Assembly: GCF_004917065.1 (NCBI RefSeq)
Contig: NZ_SSYA01000002.1
Coordinates: 1 to 64,000 of the forward strand
Length of the DNA: 64,000 bases
From: Geomonas ferrireducens
GTDB taxonomy: Bacteria > Desulfobacterota > Desulfuromonadia > Geobacterales > Geobacteraceae
Reading direction: 5' to 3'
Below are positions 8,377 to 19,220 of the stretch, in pieces. The position numbers were made by a program, and so were the translations under genes. How positions within the stretch are numbered: position 1 is the first letter of the stretch; each line of letters opens with the position of its first letter. The notes beneath the pieces are model-generated. The model had not been told where the DNA came from and searched no databases. It worked only from the letters and a program-made list of their open reading frames with translations.

Positions 8377-8428
8377 TTGTTGACAGCTATTAACTCGAAC
8401 TATATAGTGCCGACTAATTAGTCAACAA
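8377..8428 (+). promoter_or_regulatory. sigma-70 promoter covered by inverted repeats
   Basis: TTGACA (8380-8385) and TATAGT (8403-8408) have a 17-bp spacer. A perfect 12-bp palindrome GACTAATTAGTC (8412-8423) lies at the expected transcription start, and TTGTTGAC (8377-8384) is inverted as GTCAACAA (8421-8428), bracketing the promoter. This is a plausible repressor operator for the lipoprotein gene, whose ATG is 20 bp further on. Confidence 0.75.
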
Positions 8429-8448
8429 ATATAAAAGGAGCACGGATA

Positions 8449-9138
8449 ATGCTAAAGAAGGTAAGGACACAACTAGGAGCAGCACTGGCACTGTCTTTCG
8501 TCATGATGATGAATAGCGGATGCACTCACAACATGAGGCTGACAAATGCCGATGATTTCTTCACTCCTCCAGCAGCGGCACCTAAGCAGACCATAAAGCT
8601 CGGCGTCACATCCAGTAACATGAGCCAGCCGCAAAACAGCAGGTACATCGCCGCAGTTGTCGATGCCCTGCAGAGAAACAGCGCAGTGGAAAGGGTGATT
8701 TATCCCTACAACACCGCCAACAACAAGGACCAGGCCGACGCGGTCATCGACCTTTCGGTAAACCCGCGCTACGACGGCAAGGGGTCAAATTTCTTCGTAA
8801 ACTGGCCCGGCTTCCTGATCTTCGCCCCCGCCATCTGGGGTTACGGATACACGGCTGACATCGGCACCGAGGCCACTATCACCAATCTGAAGAACGGGAA
8901 ATCACAACAGTTGTCGATACCCGCGAAGTACGAGTTCAGGCAGGCGGAGATCGACAGGACCTGGACCGAGCTCGGCTGGTTCGAAGTCGGCATCATACCT
9001 CTCATCGGCGGCATCGCCTTCACCGGGTACGACGACGACCTGACCCCGGAGTTCATCAGAAACGTCGCGCCGAGCTACGGCCCCTATGTGGCGGCAAAGG
9101 CGACCCGCGCCGTGTTCGACAGCCTGGGCTACAACTAA
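8449..9138 (+). CDS. conserved lipoprotein of unknown function
   Basis: 229 residues with a lipoprotein signal (LALSFVMMMNSGC, Cys at 25), so the mature protein is probably envelope-anchored. The body includes TIKLGVTSSNMSQPQNSRYI, a DAVIDLSVNPRYDGKGSNFF strand and a hydrophobic WPGFLIFAPAIWGYGYTADI segment, resembling envelope proteins with an LpoB/GNA1162-like alpha-beta domain, but no family is certain. AAAGGAG is 12 nt before ATG. It is a single-gene unit with its own strong promoter and a terminator shared with glnA. Confidence 0.7.
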   Translation: MLKKVRTQLGAALALSFVMMMNSGCTHNMRLTNADDFFTPPAAAPKQTIKLGVTSSNMSQPQNSRYIAAVVDALQRNSAVERVIYPYNTANNKDQADAVIDLSVNPRYDGKGSNFFVNWPGFLIFAPAIWGYGYTADIGTEATITNLKNGKSQQLSIPAKYEFRQAEIDRTWTELGWFEVGIIPLIGGIAFTGYDDDLTPEFIRNVAPSYGPYVAAKATRAVFDSLGYN

Positions 9139-9163
9139 CCCGACAACCAAAGATCGAGATGCG

Positions 9164-9196
9164 AAAAAGGCGGGGGAAAAATCCCCCGCCTTTTTT
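9164..9196. terminator. bidirectional rho-independent terminator
   Basis: AAAAAGGCGGGGG and CCCCCGCCTTTTT form a 13-bp perfect stem around AAAAAT, with T-runs in both directions. It separates the convergent lipoprotein and glnA genes. Confidence 0.93.
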
Positions 9197-9219
9197 GCTG
9201 CCCGTATGAGCAGATCTGC

Positions 9220-10632
9220 CTAGATGTCGAAGTACAGTGCGAACTCGAGCGGTACCGGACGCATACGGACCGGGTTGACTTCGGCTTCGGTTTTGTACTC
9301 GATCCACTTGTCGATGACGTCCGGGGTGAAGACGTCGCCTTTGTAGAGGAACTCGTTGTCTTCCTTGAGGGCGTTGAGAGCCTCCTCCAGGCTGCCCGGA
9401 GCGGACGGGATGGTGGAGAGCTCTTCCGGGGAAAGACCGTAGATGTCCTTGTCCAGCGGCTGGCCCGGATCGATCTTGTTCTCGATGCCATCAAGACCCG
9501 CCATCAACAGTGCCGCAAAGGCGAGGTAGCCGTTGCAGGACGGGTCCGGAGTACGGTACTCGATCCTCTTCGCCTTCGGATTGGAGGAGAACATCGGGAT
9601 GCGCAGCGAAGCGGAACGGTTACGGCTGGAGTAAGCCATGTTCACCGGAGCCTCGAAGCCCGGCACCAGACGTTTGTAGGAGTTGGTGGTCGGGTTGGTG
9701 AAGGCGCAGAGGGCACGGGCGTGCTTGATGATGCCGCCGATATAGTACAGAGCCATCTGGGAAAGCCCGCCGTATTTGTCGCCGGCGAAAAGGTTGGTGC
9801 TGTCTTTCCAGAGGGACATGTGGCAGTGCATACCGGAGCCGTTGTCGCCGTAGAGCGGCTTCGGCATGAAGGTGACCGTCTTGCCGTTGCGGTTCGCGAC
9901 GTTCTTGATGACGTACTTGAACCACTGGAGCTGGTCAGCCATGTCGACCAGCGAGGAGAAGCGCATGTCGATCTCGGCCTGGCCGCCGGTGGCGACCTCG
10001 TGGTGCTGACACTCAACGCGGATACCGACCTTCTGGAGTTCCATCACCATCTCGTTACGGAGGTCGTTCTGGGAGTCGGTCGGCGCTACCGGGAAGTAGC
10101 CTTCCTTGTGGCGCGGCTTGTAGCCGAGGTTCGGGAACTCTTCACGGCCGGTGTTCCAGGCGCCTTCGACAGAGTCAACGGCGTAGAAGGAGGAGTTGGA
10201 GGTGGAGTCGTAACGGACGTCGTCGAAGATGAAGAATTCGGCTTCCGGTCCGAAGTAAGCGGTGTCGGCGAGGCCGGTGGACTTCAGGTAGCTCTCAGCC
10301 TTTTTCGCGATGTTACGCGGGTCACGGGTGTAGCTCTCTTTGGTGATCGGATCGAAGATGTCGCAGATCAGGGAGAGTGTCGGAACAGCGGTGAACGGAT
10401 CCATCTTTGCGGTGGTCGGATCCGGGAGGATGATCATATCGGAAGCGTGAATCGGCTGCCACCCACGGATGGAGGAGCCGTCGAAGCCCTGCCCTTCCTC
10501 GAAGGTGTCCTCGCCGAACTCGCTCATCGGCACGGTGAAGTGCTGCCAGATGCCGACGAAGTCCATGAATTTGAAATCGACCATCAGCACGCCGTTTTCT
10601 TTGGCAAACTCCACTACTTGTTTTGGTGTCAT
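9220..10632 (-). CDS. glnA: glutamine synthetase type I
   Basis: 470 residues, normal for dodecameric GSI. The N-terminal [19 protein letters not shown], the [15 protein letters not shown] segment, [13 protein letters not shown] metal-binding strand, [12 protein letters not shown] nucleotide loop and [11 protein letters not shown] Glu-binding region are present. A Tyr in [11 protein letters not shown] matches the adenylylation site of the GSI-beta group. It condenses glutamate and ammonium with ATP. It is 38 bp downstream of glnB with its own SD (AAAGGAG), and both should be driven by the sigma-54 promoter upstream of glnB. Confidence 0.97.
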   Translation of the reverse strand: MTPKQVVEFAKENGVLMVDFKFMDFVGIWQHFTVPMSEFGEDTFEEGQGFDGSSIRGWQPIHASDMIILPDPTTAKMDPFTAVPTLSLICDIFDPITKESYTRDPRNIAKKAESYLKSTGLADTAYFGPEAEFFIFDDVRYDSTSNSSFYAVDSVEGAWNTGREEFPNLGYKPRHKEGYFPVAPTDSQNDLRNEMVMELQKVGIRVECQHHEVATGGQAEIDMRFSSLVDMADQLQWFKYVIKNVANRNGKTVTFMPKPLYGDNGSGMHCHMSLWKDSTNLFAGDKYGGLSQMALYYIGGIIKHARALCAFTNPTTNSYKRLVPGFEAPVNMAYSSRNRSASLRIPMFSSNPKAKRIEYRTPDPSCNGYLAFAALLMAGLDGIENKIDPGQPLDKDIYGLSPEELSTIPSAPGSLEEALNALKEDNEFLYKGDVFTPDVIDKWIEYKTEAEVNPVRMRPVPLEFALYFDI

Positions 10633-10670
10633 CTACTGTCTCCTTTCAAATTAAGTAAAGAATCAGCCGA

Positions 10671-11078
<408 letters not shown>

Positions 11079-11113
11079 TTAATAAACCGCTGGCTGGTGC
11101 TTGGTGACCCTGC

Positions 11114-11129
11114 TGCAAGACTTTGGCCA
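11114..11129 (-). promoter_or_regulatory. sigma-54 promoter of glnB-glnA
   Basis: The minus strand reads TGGCCAAAGTCTTGCA: GG and GC dinucleotides in exact -24/-12 register (TGGC-N7-TTGC). It starts about 105 bp before the glnB TTG codon. Confidence 0.8.
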
Positions 11130-11201
11130 ATCGCCTGGAAGGTAAACACCCCTTCCTGATTCCGGGAACTTAGCCGGGGCGGCCCAGCCTCCGGCAATCA
11201 A

Positions 11202-11265
11202 GGCAACAAGACTGTTGCCTAAAACTTACGCAGGCCATTGTCTGCAATATGTCCAATCAGACAAC
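11202..11265. promoter_or_regulatory. paired inverted repeats upstream of glnB, candidate activator sites
   Basis: AGGCAAC-N6-GTTGCCT (11202-11221) and TTGTCTG-N13-CAGACAA (11239-11265) are both perfect 7-bp inverted repeats, roughly 75-150 bp upstream of the sigma-54 promoter, where bacterial enhancer-binding proteins usually sit. They differ in sequence, so at most one is likely to be the activator site. Confidence 0.5.
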
Positions 11266-11316
11266 GGTTTGATTAACTAGTTATTTATTAACACGTCCTA
11301 GCGGCAAAGCTGAAAC

Positions 11317-11339
11317 AGGAGCCCCGTCAAGAGGCTCCT
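11317..11339 (-). terminator. hairpin after glnN
   Basis: AGGAGCC and GGCTCCT form a 7-bp stem with a 9-nt loop, 28 bp past the glnN stop. There is no T-run on the minus strand, so it may be an mRNA 3' hairpin or a weak terminator. Confidence 0.45.
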
Positions 11340-11366
11340 ATTGTCAGGCAAGTAAAGATTCGGGGA

Positions 11367-13454
<2,088 letters not shown>

Positions 13455-13565
13455 GGTGCAGCCTCCTTTTTGTGCAGCGGTGTCTAAAAAATAAGCAGAA
13501 TGCTTATCGAAGATTTCAGAGTTCCAGGCATTTACAGTCAATCACGCCTGAGTTACGGTTATTAA

Positions 13566-13580
13566 GCAAGAGAAGTGCCC
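13566..13580 (-). promoter_or_regulatory. sigma-54 promoter of glnN
   Basis: The minus strand reads GGGCACTTCTCTTGC, matching TGGCAC-N5-TTGC at all but the first base. It lies about 112 bp upstream of the glnN GTG codon. The rest of 13455-13756 shows no gene. Confidence 0.78.
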
Positions 13581-13756
13581 AGTCAGGCAACCCAATGATT
13601 AATATTCGCACACCCATCAGCCCCATCACTGGCACAAGCGCCGCCCGGTCCGTAGATACAAATAGCTGCCACTTGCAAAGCGCCGACAATACTAATATAG
13701 TACGACTGCCTCAAGCAGAGTGAGACGCTCCCCGAAGTCCGGACCAAGGATCAACA

Positions 13757-14491
13757 GTGAAGAAACATGCAATCACACGACGGTGGAACGGAACTTCACG
13801 GCTGGCGCTTGCACTGCTACCTGCCTTATTCTGCCTAATATCGAAGCAGAGTGCCTACGCTGACTTCTACCGATACACCGACGAAAACGGCGTAGAGGTC
13901 TTCACCAACACCCCTTCCAACAAAAGCGCGGTCCGTATCATCCGCGAAGCGCGGAAACCAAAACAGACGAACCTGCCGGCGAGAACCACAGCCAAGACGC
14001 CGTCCGCATCGTCCGAGCCTGCCGGCACAGAAGGGCTCCTCCCGGTCCAGGGGGTAATCACCTCCGGATACGGCATGCGCCATGACCCAATCGACGGAGG
14101 TCTGCGACATCATAACGGCCTGGACATTGCGGTGCCGACCGGCACTAAGGTGAAGGCGATTGCGGCGGGAACGGTGGTCGAAAGCGGCATGCATGGGGGG
14201 TACGGCAACTTGGTAACCATACGGCATGCCGACGGCATGGTCTCGATGTACGGGCACAACGCGCAGTTGGAGGTCAAGGTCGGGGACCAGGTGACGGCGG
14301 GGCAGACCGTGGCGCTGTCAGGCTCGACCGGGAGATCGACCGGCCCGCATGTGCATTTCGAACTCTGGAGGAACGGCGTGAACGTGACGCGTAACTATCT
14401 GGAGACAGGCGCAGGTATCCCTGAAGTTGCCGACAGCATCAGGAGCTACGTACACAAGGACGGGTCACTGGTCTTTACCAACATCAACTGA
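13757..14491 (+). CDS. M23-family peptidase with N-terminal DUF4124
   Basis: 244 residues from a GTG start with AAGGA 6 nt upstream. A signal peptide (residues 1-35, ending QSAYA) precedes a DUF4124 segment, DFYRYTDENGVEVFTNTPSN. After a Pro/Ser/Thr linker comes the LytM domain: GYGMRHDP, HHNGLDIAVPTGTKV (zinc His/Asp) and TGPHVHFELW (HxH). A second YVHKDGSLVFTNIN strand at the C terminus echoes DUF4124. It should act in the periplasm on peptidoglycan cross-bridges or as a scaffold. It is a single gene, divergent from glnN. Confidence 0.88.
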   Translation: MKKHAITRRWNGTSRLALALLPALFCLISKQSAYADFYRYTDENGVEVFTNTPSNKSAVRIIREARKPKQTNLPARTTAKTPSASSEPAGTEGLLPVQGVITSGYGMRHDPIDGGLRHHNGLDIAVPTGTKVKAIAAGTVVESGMHGGYGNLVTIRHADGMVSMYGHNAQLEVKVGDQVTAGQTVALSGSTGRSTGPHVHFELWRNGVNVTRNYLETGAGIPEVADSIRSYVHKDGSLVFTNIN

Positions 14492-14551
14492 ACCGGCAAT
14501 CAACGCTTCCCTTCGTCCCCTCTCCCTCCGGGTCGCCGCACAGCACCACAA

Positions 14552-17038
14552 TTACATTCTCTTCTTCACATGCCTTGTTGCGGGGGCGTTCCATGGGTCG
14601 TCAGGCCAGGGATGCCTAGGGTAGCGACCTTTCAATTCCTTGCACACCTCGCGGTAGGCACCGTTCCAGAAGCTTTTAAGGTCGGCCGTCACCTGGATGG
14701 GACGCCTCGCAGGCGACAGCAGGTGGATCAGTACCGGCACCCTCCCCCGCGCAAGCCTTGGTGTCTCAGTCAAGCCGAACATCTCCTGAAGCTTCACCGC
14801 CAGAAACGGATCCCCCTCTGCCGGATACTCAAGCGAAACGCGGGACCCGCTGGGGACCTGCAGGTGCGTGGGTGCCTCCCGCTCCACTAGCTGCTGCTGC
14901 CGATAGTCGAGAAGGGCCTTCAAAGGCTGCAGCAGATCCGCCTTGGCAAGCTGTGCGAGGCTCCGCACCCCCTGCAGGTAGGGGAGCAGCCACTGCCCGA
15001 CGTTTTCGGTAAGCGCCTGGTCGGAGAGGTCGGGAAGCTCCTCCTCGGGGAGCACCCGTGCCAGGAAGCGCACCCGGTTGCGGTACTGCGCCGCCTGCTC
15101 GCTCCAGTTCAGCCCGCCGATGCCAGCCCCAGACAGTATCCCCTGCAGAAGCGCAGTAGCCACCTCCTCCTTCTCGGGGACCGCAGCCCGCTCGGAAAGT
15201 ACAACCGCGCCAAGCCGCTCTTCATCCCGGGCTACCACCCTTCCCTCGCGCTCTTCCCAGAAAACCCTGCGCTCGCGCGTGATGGCGCCCGCGCATCCGG
15301 AGCGGACCGCCTCCAGGGAAACCGCGCTCGCCATGTGTATGTCCGCCTCGCCACCCCCCCCCTCGACTTCAACAGCGACGATGAAGGGCTGCGCCCTCAG
15401 GTTACTGCGCGTGGAGAGTTTGGCGCCGGTGCCGTTGGCCATCAGGTAGCGCCCGGAGCCGGGACTCCTCTCGCGCGCAACGCGGTCCGGATAGGCCATA
15501 AGGAGGAGCCGCCCCACGGTAGCCGCATCGGCATGGATCGGAGCGTCCGACACCCCGAGGGCGCCGCGGAAGTAGGCGGCGAGCCGTTCGACCGTGCGCG
15601 TCCCCTGTGGGTCACGGCGTTCGCCTAACGCGTCCAGACGGTCCAGCAGATCGCTATCGGAAATGCTGCCGCTGCCACGCGGCATGAGGTCACGTTCCGA
15701 GAGGATGGCGGCGAGTTTACAGGCGAGCGGCGCATGTCCCGCGGCGAGCGAACCCACCAGCATGGCGGCAAGGCGCGGGTGCATGGGAAGCGCCGCCATC
15801 CTCGCCCCCAGGTCGGTGAGGGTGCCGCGCGCATCGAGAGCGCCCAAGGCGCGCAAGAGCGCCCGACCTTCGGCGAGATGGGCGGCCGGGGGTGCGTCGA
15901 GAAAGCTAAGCGAAGCGGGATCGGCCACGCCCCACTGCGCCAGGTCCAGCGCCAGCGGAGCGAGGTCGGAAACCTTGATCTCGGGGGGGGTGAAGGGAAG
16001 CAGAGCGCTCTGGGTGTGCTCGGTCCAGAGGCGGTAGCAGGCGCCGGGGGCTACGCGGCCGGCGCGGCCGGCGCGCTGCTGGGCAGAGGCGGCCGAAATG
16101 CGCATGGTGTCGAGGCGGTTCAGGCCGGTCGAGGGATCGTAACGGAGCTGTCGGGAATAGCCGGTATCCACCACCACACGCACCCCCTCGATGGTGAGGC
16201 TTGTCTCGGCGATGTTGGTGGCGAGCACCACCTTGCGGCGCTCTCCCGGGAGGATGGCCCGCTCCTGTGCCGCAAAAGGAAGGTCCCCGTAAAGGACGGC
16301 GATCATCACCCGGGAGCCTACCTGCCCCTGCAGGATGTTCTCGCAGCGCCTGATGTCGCCCGCCCCCGGCAGGAAGACCAGAAGGTCCCCTTCGGTCTCG
16401 GCAAGCGCCTTCATGACCCCGGCGCAGGCGGTTTCGGCGAGCCTCGTCGCAGGCTCGGTCTTGAGATAACGGACGTCGACCGGGAACTGGCGCCCTTCGC
16501 TGGTGACGAGGGGCGCACCGCCAAGGAGTTTCGCTACCGGCTCCGCATCGAGCGTCGCCGACATGACCAGCAGGCGCAGGTCCTCGCGCAGCCCGAGCTG
16601 CACGTCGCGGCACAGGGCAAGGGAGAGATCGCAGGTGAGGCTCCGTTCGTGGAACTCGTCGAAGATAACCGCCGAGACCCCTTCGAGGAGCGGGTCGCTT
16701 TGCAGACGGCGCGCGAGGATCCCCTCGGTGACCACCTCGATCCGGGTCGCCCGGGAGACCTTGCGTTCGAAACGGATGGCGTAGCCTACCCGCTGACCCA
16801 CCTCCTCGCCGAGGCACTGCGCCATGTAACGGGCGGCGTTGACCGCGGCAAGCCGGCGCGGCTCGAGCATGATGATTTTTCCGTCGCCGAGGAAAGGGGC
16901 GTCGAGGAGGGCAAGAGGGACGCGGGTGGTCTTGCCGGCGCCGGGTGGCGCCTGCAGCACGGCAACGTTCCTTTGCGTGAGGGCCGCGATCAGCTCGGGG
17001 AGGACCCCGTCGATGGTGGTGGCGTTCCGGCTTTGCAT
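14552..17038 (-). CDS. hrpB: ATP-dependent helicase HrpB
   Basis: 828 residues, standard for HrpB. Motif I is APPGAGKTTRVPLALL, motif II IFDEFHERSL (DEAH-like DEFH), motif III MSATLDAEP, then VVLATNIAETSLTIEGV and AAQQRAGRAGRVAPG (motif VI). The C-terminal half contains the HrpB-specific extension ending KGRYPRHPWPDDPWNAPATR. It is a DExH-box helicase presumed to act on RNA; its substrates are poorly known. The HAD phosphatase gene lies 4 bp upstream and is probably co-transcribed. Confidence 0.95.
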   Translation of the reverse strand: MQSRNATTIDGVLPELIAALTQRNVAVLQAPPGAGKTTRVPLALLDAPFLGDGKIIMLEPRRLAAVNAARYMAQCLGEEVGQRVGYAIRFERKVSRATRIEVVTEGILARRLQSDPLLEGVSAVIFDEFHERSLTCDLSLALCRDVQLGLREDLRLLVMSATLDAEPVAKLLGGAPLVTSEGRQFPVDVRYLKTEPATRLAETACAGVMKALAETEGDLLVFLPGAGDIRRCENILQGQVGSRVMIAVLYGDLPFAAQERAILPGERRKVVLATNIAETSLTIEGVRVVVDTGYSRQLRYDPSTGLNRLDTMRISAASAQQRAGRAGRVAPGACYRLWTEHTQSALLPFTPPEIKVSDLAPLALDLAQWGVADPASLSFLDAPPAAHLAEGRALLRALGALDARGTLTDLGARMAALPMHPRLAAMLVGSLAAGHAPLACKLAAILSERDLMPRGSGSISDSDLLDRLDALGERRDPQGTRTVERLAAYFRGALGVSDAPIHADAATVGRLLLMAYPDRVARERSPGSGRYLMANGTGAKLSTRSNLRAQPFIVAVEVEGGGGEADIHMASAVSLEAVRSGCAGAITRERRVFWEEREGRVVARDEERLGAVVLSERAAVPEKEEVATALLQGILSGAGIGGLNWSEQAAQYRNRVRFLARVLPEEELPDLSDQALTENVGQWLLPYLQGVRSLAQLAKADLLQPLKALLDYRQQQLVEREAPTHLQVPSGSRVSLEYPAEGDPFLAVKLQEMFGLTETPRLARGRVPVLIHLLSPARRPIQVTADLKSFWNGAYREVCKELKGRYPRHPWPDDPWNAPATRHVKKRM

Positions 17039-17042
17039 TGCG

Positions 17043-17717
17043 CTATACGAGGAGGCTCAGCCCCTCGATATCGACCCCGACCAAGGAGTTGACCACGCGG
17101 CTTGCGCCGGAGAGCTTCTCCCGCGGGTAGCTGTTGGTGACGGCAAGGACCTTAAGCCCCGCACCGGTGGCGGAGGTGATCCCCGCCGGGGTGTCTTCGA
17201 CGGCGATCGAGGCCGCCGCGTCGACCTTGCCGGGAAAGCGCTCCTGCAGACGCTGCACCGCGAGACGGTAGCTCTCGGGATCGGGCTTGGAGGCGGCGAC
17301 CTCGTCCGCGGTCACCTTGACGTCGAAGGCGTCGGTGAGTCCCAGCTGCTTGAGGATCGGCTCGATGTCGCTTTTGAGGGCGCCGCTGCACAGGGCGAGC
17401 GGGAGGGTGCCGGAGATGGAACGGATCAGCTCGACGACGCCGGGGTAAGCCGCCACGCCACCGGAAACGATGTCGAGGAAGGCAGCCGCCTTGCCGCGGA
17501 TCAGCTCCTTCAGCTCGTCTTCCGAGAGCGCGCGCCCGTGCACGCGGAAGGCCTCGCGAAAGGCGTCGCGATCGTCGAAGCCGATGTAGAGCTCCATGTA
17601 CTCCTCCCAGGAGTAGCCAAGGCCCAGGGGGACCAGCAGCTCCTGGAAGGCCTTGTAGTGCAGCGGTTCGGTATCCACGATGATACCATCGAAATCGAAG
17701 ATGACTGCGTTCAGCAT
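17043..17717 (-). CDS. HAD-superfamily hydrolase, beta-phosphoglucomutase-like
   Basis: 224 residues of subfamily IA. Motif I is VIFDFDGIIVDTEPLHYKAF with nucleophile and acid Asp, motif II LALCSGALKSDIEPIL, motif III KPDPESYRLA and motif IV VEDTPAGITSATGAG. The helical cap between residues 18 and 80 is of the type found in beta-phosphoglucomutase and related small-molecule phosphatases. The substrate is not determinable. It heads a two-gene unit with hrpB. Confidence 0.88.
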   Translation of the reverse strand: MLNAVIFDFDGIIVDTEPLHYKAFQELLVPLGLGYSWEEYMELYIGFDDRDAFREAFRVHGRALSEDELKELIRGKAAAFLDIVSGGVAAYPGVVELIRSISGTLPLALCSGALKSDIEPILKQLGLTDAFDVKVTADEVAASKPDPESYRLAVQRLQERFPGKVDAAASIAVEDTPAGITSATGAGLKVLAVTNSYPREKLSGASRVVNSLVGVDIEGLSLLV

Positions 17718-17748
17718 GGGAAGCTCCTTATATATAATTTGGCTCTTT

Positions 17749-18588
17749 TCAGAATTTGCCTACAACGGCGACGGCCGGGGTCCCCTCGATGGAGAGCGGG
17801 GCGATGGTGACGCCGCCGGGAGCGAGGGAGCGGTATCTGCCGACGGTGGCTCCGGCCAGCTCACCAATGGCGGCGGCAAGCACCACATCGCTCGCCCAGT
17901 GCCTGGTCTGGTACACGCGCGAGAAGGCGACAAGCCCTGCTCCGCCGTACCAGGCGAGTTTGCCGGCGACGCTGTCGGTCCTGGAAGAGAGGACGTGGGC
18001 AAGCGCGAAGGAACTTGCCGTGTGCATCGACGGAAGTGAGTCATAGCCACCCTTGTACTGCAACGGGCGATAGCTCGTGCTGCTCTCCACCTGGTACGGG
18101 CGACCGCGCCCGATGACGCCTTTAAGCACGAAGACCGTACCGTCGGCCAATAAAAGCGCCTCCCCCATCTCCTCACCCAGGCCCATCACCTTCGTGTTAT
18201 CGGTCGCAGCCCCGGCGCCGTAGAAGACGGCGGCGACGCCTAGGTGCAGCAGCGGATCGCTTACCGCGTTCCCCACGTTGGTAATCCCTTTCATCACACC
18301 ATGGTGGGGGCCGGCAAACTCGTCGCGGATCTTTTCATCGAAGACATAGGCAACCCCGAAGAGGGTGGCGGCCACTGCTGTCTCGGTGAGATAGGGATCG
18401 ACCGGCCCCTTGAGGAATAGCTTCGTCTCTCCGGCGAGGCGCCCGGCCTCATCGGAGACGGCCTTGCCGCTGGTGAAGACGTTTTCCGCAGCGTGGAGCG
18501 GCGTGGTGAGAAGAAGGAATAGGAGGCTCAGGAAACCGATGAGGGACGGGATACGGGACGGTCGGGGCCCAGGGGCATGTTGCCTCAA
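17749..18588 (-). CDS. PAP2-family membrane-associated phosphatase
   Basis: The three PAP2 motifs are complete: KGVIGRGRP, SLPSMHTASSFA and SRVYQTRHWASD, so it should be an active acid-type phosphatase of lipid phosphates or undecaprenyl pyrophosphate in the periplasm. The N terminus has a signal-like IPSLIGFLSLLFLLLTTPLHA. The start is uncertain: the TTG at 18588 directly precedes that signal but lacks a good SD. The frame stays open to 18831 only because it runs through a dispersed repeat, whose translation (PFAKGGQRGF) is not protein-like. Confidence 0.8.
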   Translation of the reverse strand: MRQHAPGPRPSRIPSLIGFLSLLFLLLTTPLHAAENVFTSGKAVSDEAGRLAGETKLFLKGPVDPYLTETAVAATLFGVAYVFDEKIRDEFAGPHHGVMKGITNVGNAVSDPLLHLGVAAVFYGAGAATDNTKVMGLGEEMGEALLLADGTVFVLKGVIGRGRPYQVESSTSYRPLQYKGGYDSLPSMHTASSFALAHVLSSRTDSVAGKLAWYGGAGLVAFSRVYQTRHWASDVVLAAAIGELAGATVGRYRSLAPGGVTIAPLSIEGTPAVAVVGKF

Positions 18589-18597
18589 AGGGAGGGT

Positions 18598-18785
18598 CGA
18601 GCCTACACCGTCCCCCCCTTTGCGAAGGGGGAGCCGCCCCCCCGTAGCTTCGTTGCGAAGGGGGGATTTCAAGTCAACGGCAAATCCCCTCTGTCCCCCC
18701 TTCGCAAAGGGGGGGACGCGAGTTCCCGTGCAGCGCTTCGTGGAGAGATCAATCCCACGCCCCGGATTTCGCGAAGAAACCTCAG
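18598..18785 (+). repeat. dispersed intergenic repeat, copy 2
   Basis: Two G/C palindromes in opposite orientation (CCCCCTTTGCGAAGGGGG and CCCCCTTCGCAAAGGGGG) flank AAATCCCC, followed by GTGCAGCGCTTCGTGGAGAG and a TTCGCGAAGAAACCT tail. It has the same order of blocks as the copies at 6.3 and 29.3 kb. It abuts the 5' end of the PAP2 gene and probably holds or replaces its leader. Confidence 0.75.
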
Positions 18786-18863
18786 CAAAAGCGGTAACAC
18801 AACAGTCTCGCATGGTTCTTCGAGAGGACATAACCCTGGCTCCCTGGTGTTCCGGGGTTGGAC

Positions 18864-18900
18864 AAAAAAAAACAGCGCCCTGCTTCTGGCGCTGTTTTTA
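18864..18900 (-). terminator. rho-independent terminator after tRNA-Glu
   Basis: On the minus strand AACAGCGCC pairs with GGCGCTGTT around an 8-nt loop and is followed by a T-run, 4 bp past the tRNA 3' end. Confidence 0.92.
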
Positions 18901-18903
18901 AGG

Positions 18904-18978
18904 TGGTGATCCCAAGGGGACTTGAACCCCTGTTACCGACGTGAAAGGCCGGTGTCCTAACCACTAGACGATGGGACC
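18904..18978 (-). tRNA. tRNA-Glu (anticodon TTC)
   Basis: Cloverleaf with acceptor GGTCCCA/TGGGATC, anticodon loop CCTTTCA (TTC), T arm GGGGTTCAAGTCCCC and encoded CCA. It lies 38 bp beyond the left attachment repeat, so before insertion of the element it would have followed tRNA-Gln directly on the same transcript. Confidence 0.97.
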
Positions 18979-19016
18979 TAACTATGTAGCAGCTTGCAAT
19001 GAAGCTGGATTAGCTA

Positions 19017-19060
19017 TGGCTGGGGTACAAGGATTCGAACCTTGGATGACGGAGTCAGAG
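19017..19060 (-). repeat. left attachment site, 3' fragment of tRNA-Gln
   Basis: Identical over all 44 bases to 23299-23342, running from the anticodon loop to the CCA end of tRNA-Gln on the minus strand. The sequence beyond 19060 cannot form the 5' half of a tRNA (the anticodon stem is broken), so this is an att duplication, not a tRNA gene. Confidence 0.95.
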
Positions 19061-19165
19061 AACACTATAACCGCTGACAATGCAGCAGTTTACGCAATCC
19101 ACACCAGCTAGTGTTCAGCCGTCAACTATGTAGTAATAGTTCCTTATGACCCGAGAAGACCGCCA

Positions 19166-19194
19166 AAATAATATGATTTCGGACTTTTGTCAAC
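19166..19194 (-). promoter_or_regulatory. promoter inside the element pointing at tRNA-Glu
   Basis: TTGACA and TATTTT on the minus strand with a 17-bp spacer, in the 160-bp gap between the TIR-like gene and the left attachment site. The next gene downstream is tRNA-Glu, ending at a strong terminator. Confidence 0.65.
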
Positions 19195-19220
19195 ATGTTT
19201 TTTCCCTTTTCAAAAAGGAG

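Noticed and set aside
15734-17092. 452-codon plus-strand frame opposite hrpB
   Set aside because: Shadow of hrpB, whose helicase motifs are complete.
18589-18831. N-terminal extension of the PAP2 protein
   Set aside because: The extension is translation of a dispersed repeat (PFAKGGQRGF type) and lacks an SD.
19017-19060. Second tRNA-Gln gene
   Set aside because: Only the 3' part matches; the upstream sequence cannot make the acceptor, D or anticodon 5' strands.
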